Source: Acidocella sp. (lineage in GTDB: Bacteria; Pseudomonadota; Alphaproteobacteria; Acetobacterales; Acetobacteraceae). Taken from it: DNA of 11,504 nt. Of the stretch, positions 6,694 to 11,504 are shown piece after piece; within the stretch, counting starts at the first letter, position 1, and the number at the start of each line of letters is the position of its first letter. Made by a program: the position numbers and the translations under genes. Location: assembly GCA_028687415.1 (NCBI GenBank), contig JAQUAC010000042.1, forward strand, positions 1 to 11,504, given 5' to 3'. Under the pieces are notes generated by a model. That model was not told the origin of the DNA. It made no database searches and worked only from the letters and a program-made list of their open reading frames with translations.

Positions 6694-6804
6694 AACACGT
6701 CTGGCTTACCCCAAACGTCCGGCAGGCCAGTGCAATGCTGCCCCTGCGCCTCGCCACCGCCGTCTCGGCCATCTCGCGGCGTTGAGATGGCCGGTCTATT
6801 TTTT
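6687..6804 (-). pseudogene. IS3-family transposase OrfB, 5' fragment
   Basis: In the -1 frame relative to orfA, starting right after the A6 run, the sequence reads IDRPSQRREMAETAVARRR followed by GSIALACRTFGVSQTCYRY. This is the conserved N-terminus of an IS3-family OrfB, where a 'RReMa..av...g.s.r.ac..fgvs.tcYrY' pattern precedes the integrase core. The match stops at about 6686 at the join to a different gene remnant. No DDE residues remain, so no transposase activity is possible. A separate start for OrfB is not needed if the fusion protein is made by frameshifting. Confidence 0.75.
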
Positions 6805-7059
6805 GCCTAGAGCCTCCTTGAGCAGCTTATTCTGCATGCTCAGCTCGGCAAACATCTTCTTCAAACGCCGGTTCTCGTCCTCAACCGCCTTTATCTGCGA
6901 GATCATCGACGCGTTCATCCCGCCATACTTCGCCCGCCATTTGTAAAATGACGCGTTGCTCATGCTATGCTCGCGGCAAAGCTCCGAAACCGGTACGCCC
7001 CCCTCAGCCTGGCGCAAAATCGCAAGTATCTGGGGTTCGCTATATTTCGACAGTTTCAT
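6796..7059 (-). CDS. IS3-family transposase OrfA (intact)
   Basis: This 87-residue DNA-binding protein is the OrfA of the truncated insertion sequence. Residues about 5-45 form a helix-turn-helix (YSEPQILAILRQAEGGVPVS, then ELCREHSMSNASFYKWRAKY). Residues about 52-84 form the leucine-zipper coiled coil usual in OrfA (KAVEDENRRLKKMFAELSMQ, then NKLLKEAL). A good GAGGAG lies 6 nt before the ATG. The gene ends GKK-stop, directly at the A6 run where ribosomes would slip into orfB. Alone, OrfA binds IS ends and can act as a repressor of transposition in the family; with orfB lost, it has no known job here, though it could still act in trans on full copies elsewhere in the genome. Confidence 0.88.
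   Translation of the reverse strand: MKLSKYSEPQILAILRQAEGGVPVSELCREHSMSNASFYKWRAKYGGMNASMISQIKAVEDENRRLKKMFAELSMQNKLLKEALGKK
6799..6804 (-). other. Probable programmed -1 frameshift site (A6 run)
   Basis: Six A residues on the minus strand code for the last two lysines of OrfA, immediately before its TAG stop (6796-6798). A -1 slip here puts the ribosome into the orfB frame, which is open from this point. This arrangement is standard in the IS3 family. Now it would only yield a short OrfA-fusion tail, since orfB is truncated. Confidence 0.65.
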
Positions 7060-7101
7060 GCAAATCTCCTCGTGCAGTGTGCCGAGAAAATTCTACTTAT
7101 C

Positions 7102-7126
7102 AATCCCCTTAGTTTCAGGGGGGATT
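7102..7126. repeat. Inverted repeat inside the presumed IS left end
   Basis: AATCCCC (7102-7108) and GGGGATT (7120-7126) are perfect 7-bp arms around an 11-nt loop, within the roughly 30 bases next to the presumed IS tip at 7130. It may be part of the terminal transposase-binding sequence, or a hairpin that shields the IS from outside transcription. Without the right end the terminal inverted repeat cannot be confirmed. Confidence 0.45.
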
Positions 7127-7185
7127 ACCACTCCTAAAGTGGCGAAGGATTCGCGTTGGCCGGCGAGTGTAGCTATGTCCAGGCG

Positions 7186-8334
7186 ATGGACTCTCTCGTT
7201 CTCTATATTCATTGGCCGTTTTGCCTGAGCAAATGCCCATATTGTGACTTTAATTCGCATGTAGCGGAACGCATTCCTCAAAATGAGATGTTGACGGCAT
7301 TGCGGGCTGAACTGGCGTGGGAGGCGGCGCGGCTGGGGGAGCGGCGGGTGACCTCGATTTTCTTCGGCGGCGGTACGCCGAGCCTGATGGACCCGGAAAG
7401 CGTCGCGGCGCTGATTGAGGATGCCAGGCGGCTGTTCACGCTGGCGCCGGGGGCGGAGATCACGCTGGAGGCCAACCCGACGAGCATCGAGGCTGGGCGG
7501 TTTGTTGCTTATCAAGCGGCGGGCGTGAACCGGGTATCCATCGGCGTGCAGAGTTTTGACGAGGCTTCGCTGAAATTCCTGGGGCGCCAGCACTCGGCGG
7601 AGCAGGCGGTGAAAGCCATAGAGCTTGGGGCAAAAATTTTCCCGCGCATCTCCTTCGACCTGATCTACGCCCGCCCTGGCCAGACGGAGCAAAACTGGCG
7701 GGCAGAGCTGGCGCAAGCGCTATCCCTGGCGGCTGATCACCTGTCCCTGTACCAGCTCACTATTGAGGAGGGCACGAAATTTGCCACCCTTTATGGCAGG
7801 GGTGAATTTCAGCTCCCCGATGAAGGGCTTGCCACTAGACTTTATGACGCCACTGCCGAGGAAGCAGCGCGCTTCGGGCTGCAGGGGTACGAGATTTCCA
7901 ATTACGCGCGGCCAGGAGCCGAAAGCCGCCACAACCTCGCTTATTGGCGGTATGAGGATTATGCGGGCATCGGCCCCGGCGCACATGGGCGGGTGACGCT
8001 GGAGTATGGTCTGCATGCCACCTCCCGCCATAAGGCCCCGGAAGCCTGGATGGCGCTGGTGGCGAAGCACGGCCATGGCACGACCCAGCAGGAAGCGATC
8101 AGCCAGCCGGACCGAGCGCGCGAGGCGTTGCTGATGGGGCTGCGGTTGCGGGAGGGGATTTTGCTCTCCCGCTTCGCCGCTCGCACTGGCATGGGGCTGA
8201 TGGACGCAGTGGTGGAGAAAATTCTCGCCGCTTGTATCGAGGAGGGCTACCTGACCCTGACGGATACGCATCTGGCCGCCACGTCACAAGGCCGCCAGCG
8301 GCTTGATGCATTGCTGCCTGCCCTGGCCCGATAG
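7186..8334 (+). CDS. hemW: Radical SAM protein HemW (HemN-like, heme-related)
   Basis: This 382-residue protein belongs to the HemN/HemW group. The [4Fe-4S]-binding CxxxCxxC motif is CLSKCPYC (Cys13, 17, 20), followed by DFNSH, the usual HemW context. GGGTPS (about 61-66), EANP (95-98), NRVSIGVQSFD and SFDLIYARPGQT follow in the expected order. HemW binds heme and is thought to act as a heme chaperone or insertase rather than as the coproporphyrinogen dehydrogenase HemN, whose longer N-terminus is absent here. The ATG at 7186 is preferred because the conserved part starts at once; a TTG at 7156 would add ten unlikely residues. No strong ribosome binding site is seen. The gene is often next to rdgB in alphaproteobacteria, but here the upstream neighbour is an IS remnant. 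thrC follows 29 bp downstream. Confidence 0.9.
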   Translation: MDSLVLYIHWPFCLSKCPYCDFNSHVAERIPQNEMLTALRAELAWEAARLGERRVTSIFFGGGTPSLMDPESVAALIEDARRLFTLAPGAEITLEANPTSIEAGRFVAYQAAGVNRVSIGVQSFDEASLKFLGRQHSAEQAVKAIELGAKIFPRISFDLIYARPGQTEQNWRAELAQALSLAADHLSLYQLTIEEGTKFATLYGRGEFQLPDEGLATRLYDATAEEAARFGLQGYEISNYARPGAESRHNLAYWRYEDYAGIGPGAHGRVTLEYGLHATSRHKAPEAWMALVAKHGHGTTQQEAISQPDRAREALLMGLRLREGILLSRFAARTGMGLMDAVVEKILAACIEEGYLTLTDTHLAATSQGRQRLDALLPALAR

Positions 8335-8363
8335 TATAGGCCAGCGGAAAGAAGGGATTTTCG

Positions 8364-9761
8364 ATGCGCTATCATTCAACCCGCGGCCAGGCGGACCAGA
8401 AAGATTTCGCCGGTGTGCTGCTGGCCGGCCTCGCCACCGATGGCGGGCTATATATGCCCGAGAGCTGGCCGCAATTCTCCGCTGCCGAGCTGCGCGCCCT
8501 GCGCGGGCTGCCCTACCCCGAACTTGCCGCGCGGGTGATGGCGCCGTTCGTGGCTGGGAGCATCGAATTCGCCGATCTGCAGGCCATGTGCCGCCGTGCT
8601 TATGCGGGCTTCGCGCATAAGGCGACTGTGCCGCTGGTGCAGGTGGATACTAATATTTTTGCCCTGGAGCTGTTCCATGGGCCGACGTTGGCGTTCAAGG
8701 ATCTGGCGCTGCAGCTGGTTGGGCATCTGTTTGAGCATGTACTGGCCCAGCGCGGCGAGAAGGTGCGGATTGTTGGTGCGACCTCGGGCGATACCGGCTC
8801 GGCGGCGATTGAGGCCGTGGCGGGGCGGAAAAATATCGACATCACCATTTTGCACCCCTTTGGGAAGACCTCCGAGGTGCAGCGCCGGCAGATGACCACG
8901 GTGGGCGCGGAGAACGTGCTGAACATTGCCGTGGACGGTAATTTTGACGATTGCCAGGATCTGGTGAAGGCGATGTTCGCGGATGCGCCGTTCCGAGAGG
9001 AGATGAACCTCTCTGCCGTGAACTCCATTAATTTTGCCCGTATCGCGGGGCAGATACCTTATTACTTCTACGCCGCGCTGAACCTTGGCGCACCGGACCG
9101 CGAGGTGGCGGTGGCTGTGCCGACGGGCAATTTCGGCAATATTCTGGCCGCCTGGGCCGCGCGGCAGATGGGCGTGCCGATTTCCCGATTTATCGTGGCG
9201 AGCAACCGGAACGACATTTTGGCCCGCTTCCTGGAGGCCAACGACATGTCGGTGCATGGCGTCGAGCCCAGCCTTTCGCCCTCGATGGACATTCAGGTCA
9301 GCTCGAATTTCGAGCGGCTGTTGTTCGAGTTCCAGGGGCGGGATGCGGCGCTGACCGCCAAGACCATGGCGGATTTCCGCGCCACCGGCAAAATGACGGT
9401 GGCCGATGAAGTCTGGCACGCCATCCGCCGGGATTTTGAGGGCTTCCGCCTGTCGGACGATGAGACGCTGGCGGAAATTGCCCGCTCGTACCAGGAGAGT
9501 GGCTACCTTGCGGATCCGCACACGGCCATCGGCTTGGCGGCGGCGCGGGAGAAGGCGCCGGTGGGGCTGCCGGTGATTGTGGCTGCCACCGCGCACCCGG
9601 CGAAGTTCCCTGATGCCATAGAAAAAGCTGTGGGCAGCCGTCCGCCCCTACCGCCGCACCTTTCCGACCTATATGACAGGAAGGAAGTTTTTTCCCGCGC
9701 ACCGAATGATCTGGCCGTCATCGAGACTTGCGTCCGGAATTTCGCCAACAGGAACGTATAA
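8364..9761 (+). CDS. thrC: Threonine synthase
   Basis: This 465-residue PLP enzyme converts O-phosphohomoserine to threonine, the last step of threonine biosynthesis. The N-terminus MRYHSTRGQADQKDFAGVLL and the stretch GLATDGGLYMPESWP are typical of the longer bacterial ThrC class. The PLP-binding lysine is in HGPTLAFKDLALQL (Lys112), and the phosphate/substrate loop is GATSGDTGSAA (about 138-148). PTGNFGNILAAW near residue 254 is the second cofactor-side loop. Length fits the family. A purine-rich AAGAAGGGA lies about 7 nt before the ATG. The stop TAA overlaps the ATG of the M16 peptidase by one base (TAATG), so the two genes are very likely co-translated. A long open frame antisense to it is a codon-bias shadow. 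The identification is firm. Confidence 0.96.
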   Translation: MRYHSTRGQADQKDFAGVLLAGLATDGGLYMPESWPQFSAAELRALRGLPYPELAARVMAPFVAGSIEFADLQAMCRRAYAGFAHKATVPLVQVDTNIFALELFHGPTLAFKDLALQLVGHLFEHVLAQRGEKVRIVGATSGDTGSAAIEAVAGRKNIDITILHPFGKTSEVQRRQMTTVGAENVLNIAVDGNFDDCQDLVKAMFADAPFREEMNLSAVNSINFARIAGQIPYYFYAALNLGAPDREVAVAVPTGNFGNILAAWAARQMGVPISRFIVASNRNDILARFLEANDMSVHGVEPSLSPSMDIQVSSNFERLLFEFQGRDAALTAKTMADFRATGKMTVADEVWHAIRRDFEGFRLSDDETLAEIARSYQESGYLADPHTAIGLAAAREKAPVGLPVIVAATAHPAKFPDAIEKAVGSRPPLPPHLSDLYDRKEVFSRAPNDLAVIETCVRNFANRNV

Positions 9762-11026
9762 TGGTTGAACAGGTTTCCATCACTACCCTGCCCTCCGGCC
9801 TTACCGTGCTGACTGAGCGCATGGAACGGGTGGAGACCATCTCCTTCGGCGCCTATGTGGGTGCCGGCACGCGGCACGAGACCGCCGCCGAGAACGGAGT
9901 GGCGCATTTTCTTGAGCACATGGCCTTCAAGGGCACGGAAAAGCGCTCGGCCATCGACATTGCCGAGGCTATCGAGAATGTGGGCGGGCATATCAACGCC
10001 TATACCTCCCGCGAGCAGACGGCTTATTACGTGAAGCTGCTGAAGGAGGATCTGGCGCTGGGGGCCGACATTATCGGCGATATTCTGTGTCACTCCACCT
10101 TTGAGCCCGATGAGCTGGAGCGCGAGCGCGGCGTAATTTTGCAGGAGATCGGCCAAGCGAATGATACGCCGGACGATGTGGTGTTCGACCATTTCCAGTC
10201 TGCCGCCTATCCGTCACAGCCTATGGGCCGCCCGGTGCTGGGTACGGAACAGATTATCCGCGGCATGAAGCGCGAGGCGTTACCCGGCTTTATGCGTCAG
10301 CATTATACGCCGGACAACATGGTGCTCGCCGCCTGCGGTAATCTGCGGCATGAGGATGTGGTGGAGTTGGCGCAGCGGCATTTTGCCGATTTGCCCCAGG
10401 CGGAGCGCCTGTCGCCTATGCCCTCCGACTATATGGGCGGCGAGTACCGGGAGGTGCGCGACCTAGACCAGGCGCATATTGTGTTGGGCTTCAACTCGCC
10501 GGGTTATGGTGAGCCGGATTACTACCCGGCCATGTTGCTCTCCACTGTGCTGGGCGGGGGCATGTCGTCCCGGCTGTTCCAGGAGATCCGCGAGAAGCGC
10601 GGGCTGGTGTATTCCATCTACAGCTTCACGTCCCCGGCGCAGGATGGCGGGTTGTTCGGCATTTACGCGGGTACGGGTGAATCCGAGGCTGCGGAGCTGA
10701 TGCCGGTGACGCTGGAGGAGTTGGCGAAAGTGCAGCACGAGGTAAGCGAGGCCGAGCTGGCCCGCGCCCGTGCGCAGCTGAAGGCCGGGCTGTTGATGAG
10801 CCTGGAATCCACCGGCAGCCGCTGCGAGCAGCTGGCCCGGCAGTGGCAGATTTTTGGCCGCATCATCCCGGTTGCCGAGACGGTGCAGAAGATCGAGGCC
10901 GTCACAACCGCTGATGTGCGCGCGGCGGCGGCAACAATCTTCCGGCAGAAGCCGACGTTGGCCACGATTGGGCCAATCGGGCAGGTGCCGAAATTCTCCG
11001 CCATCATTGACAGGCTGGCAGCGTGA
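9761..11026 (+). CDS. M16-family zinc peptidase, mitochondrial-processing-peptidase beta type
   Basis: This 421-residue soluble metallopeptidase has the inverted zinc motif HFLEH (H49, E52, H53) and the third ligand E129 in RGVILQEIGQ, so the catalytic site is intact. The C-terminal half carries the glycine-rich loop VLGGGMSSRLFQEIREKRG followed by LVYSIYSF (about residues 261-288), as in the substrate-recognition loop of processing peptidases. The length fits the single-chain two-domain form common in alphaproteobacteria, the group most like the mitochondrial beta-MPP. The true substrate in bacteria is not settled. The start is taken as the ATG at 9761, with an AGGAA 7 nt ahead inside the end of thrC; an upstream TTG at 9728 would overlap thrC by 34 bases. 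The stop overlaps the GTG of pmbA by 4 bp. Confidence 0.93.
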   Translation: MVEQVSITTLPSGLTVLTERMERVETISFGAYVGAGTRHETAAENGVAHFLEHMAFKGTEKRSAIDIAEAIENVGGHINAYTSREQTAYYVKLLKEDLALGADIIGDILCHSTFEPDELERERGVILQEIGQANDTPDDVVFDHFQSAAYPSQPMGRPVLGTEQIIRGMKREALPGFMRQHYTPDNMVLAACGNLRHEDVVELAQRHFADLPQAERLSPMPSDYMGGEYREVRDLDQAHIVLGFNSPGYGEPDYYPAMLLSTVLGGGMSSRLFQEIREKRGLVYSIYSFTSPAQDGGLFGIYAGTGESEAAELMPVTLEELAKVQHEVSEAELARARAQLKAGLLMSLESTGSRCEQLARQWQIFGRIIPVAETVQKIEAVTTADVRAAAATIFRQKPTLATIGPIGQVPKFSAIIDRLAA

Positions 11027-11504
11027 GCGCGTTGCGGGCTGCGGCCGAGGGGCTGCTGCGCGCCGCCAAATCCGCCGGGGCGGATGTGGCGGAGGTGGTT
11101 CTGCATGAGGGGGCATCTGTCTCCGTGCAACGGCGGCTTGGGCGGATTGAGGAAACCGAGCGCGCGGAGACGCGCGAGGTGGGGTTACGCGTGTTCGTCG
11201 GCAAGTGCAGCGCCTCGGTCTCGGCCAGCTCCATAGACCCGGCCGCCTTCGTGCGGCTGGCGGAACAGGCGGTCTCGATGGCGCGCGTGGTGCCGGAGGA
11301 CCCGTATGCGGAAATCCCCGAGGCGCCGCCGGCTCTGGATGCCGGGTTTTTGGAGCTTGAAGACCCGGTTGAGCCGAGCGCTGATCTGCTGATCGCGCGC
11401 GCGGCCCAGGCTGAGGACGCTGCCATGGGCGTGCCCGGCATCACCAATTCCGAAGGTGGCTCCGCCAGCTGGTCGCGCGCCGTCTCGGTGCTGGCCACCA
11501 GCCA
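11023..11504 (+). CDS. pmbA: TldD/PmbA-family metalloprotease component, PmbA (TldE) type (5' part only)
   Basis: The first 160 residues of a PmbA/TldE-like protein are present; the rest lies beyond the window. The N-terminal pattern is typical: AAKSAGADVAEVVLHEGASV, then RRLGRIEETERAETREVGLR followed by VFVGKCSASVSASS, an LAEQAVSMARVVPEDPYAEI segment, and GITNSEGGSASWSRAVSVLA near the end. TldD and TldE form a complex that degrades unfolded or modified peptides; TldE lacks the zinc site of TldD, and the relevant region is not visible here. The GTG start overlaps the M16 stop (GTGA), indicating translational coupling, so two peptidase-family genes are in one operon. PmbA versus TldD rests on N-terminal pattern recall and is fairly likely, not certain. 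Confidence 0.85.
   Translation, partial: MSALRAAAEGLLRAAKSAGADVAEVVLHEGASVSVQRRLGRIEETERAETREVGLRVFVGKCSASVSASSIDPAAFVRLAEQAVSMARVVPEDPYAEIPEAPPALDAGFLELEDPVEPSADLLIARAAQAEDAAMGVPGITNSEGGSASWSRAVSVLATS

Larger units (their letters stand above)
6687..7130 (-). mobile_element. Truncated IS3-family insertion sequence (5' part)
   Basis: The remnant holds the likely left end near 7130 (minus strand beginning TGGTAATCCCCCCTG), an intact orfA, the A6 frameshift site and about 38 codons of orfB. The catalytic DDE part of orfB and the right end are gone; sequence changes abruptly to the saccharopine dehydrogenase-like pseudogene at about 6680-6700. Type of OrfA and OrfB suggests an IS3 subgroup with a -1 frameshifted fusion transposase. 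It cannot move by itself. The end position is inferred from distance to orfA and from the terminal-looking C-run; no target-site duplication can be tested because the other end is missing. Confidence 0.75.

Noticed and set aside
6526..6946. Plus-strand open frames across the IS remnant
   Set aside because: They are antisense to OrfA, the OrfB fragment and the dehydrogenase remnant, and show no domain of their own.
8448..9596. 382-residue minus-strand open frame opposite thrC
   Set aside because: It is fully antisense to a clear threonine synthase and its H/R/G-rich translation resembles no protein family.
9503..10192. 229-residue minus-strand open frame across the thrC/M16 join
   Set aside because: It is antisense to two firm genes, with no ribosome binding site or recognisable domain.

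Overview
The window looks like a chromosomal segment of a GC-rich alphaproteobacterium. Acidophilic Acetobacteraceae (Acidiphilium/Acidocella-like) would fit, but that is an inference from gene content, codon use and the thrC / M16 peptidase / pmbA neighbourhood; no rRNA or other marker is present to confirm it. No tRNA, rRNA, CRISPR array or phage gene was seen.

Positions 1-5017 (minus strand) hold a compact operon for uptake and oxidation of a polyamine or similar amine. In transcription order it encodes a DadA/PuuB-type FAD oxidoreductase, a small DUF861-type cupin, an ABC ATPase (PotA/PotG type), two permeases (PotB/PotH and PotC/PotI types) and a periplasmic binding protein (PotD/PotF type) that runs off the left edge. 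The last five genes are joined by four successive 4-bp ATGA stop/start overlaps, so they are probably translationally coupled. Just upstream, in the same direction, lies an AraC-family regulator with an N-terminal NTF2/SnoaL-like domain (5111-5923). It is the obvious candidate controller.

Positions 5924-7130 are a scar region. A long leader carries short palindromes and a perfect 13-bp-stem hairpin. Next comes the decayed C-terminal part of a saccharopine dehydrogenase-like gene, broken by a frameshift and an in-frame TGA. It is fused to the 5' remnant of an IS3-family insertion sequence that keeps an intact orfA, an A6 frameshift site, about 38 codons of orfB and a likely left end.

Positions 7186-11504 (plus strand) are a housekeeping operon: hemW (radical SAM, HemN-like), thrC (threonine synthase), an M16 zinc peptidase of the mitochondrial-processing-peptidase type, and the start of pmbA/tldE, which runs off the right edge. 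thrC/M16 and M16/pmbA overlap by 1 and 4 bases. The IS remnant ends about 55 bp before the hemW start, so it may have separated hemW from its ancestral upstream neighbour.

I found no clearly new system. The best candidate for new biology is the amine module with its NTF2-AraC regulator and accessory cupin. The scar region shows most clearly how the locus has been rearranged.
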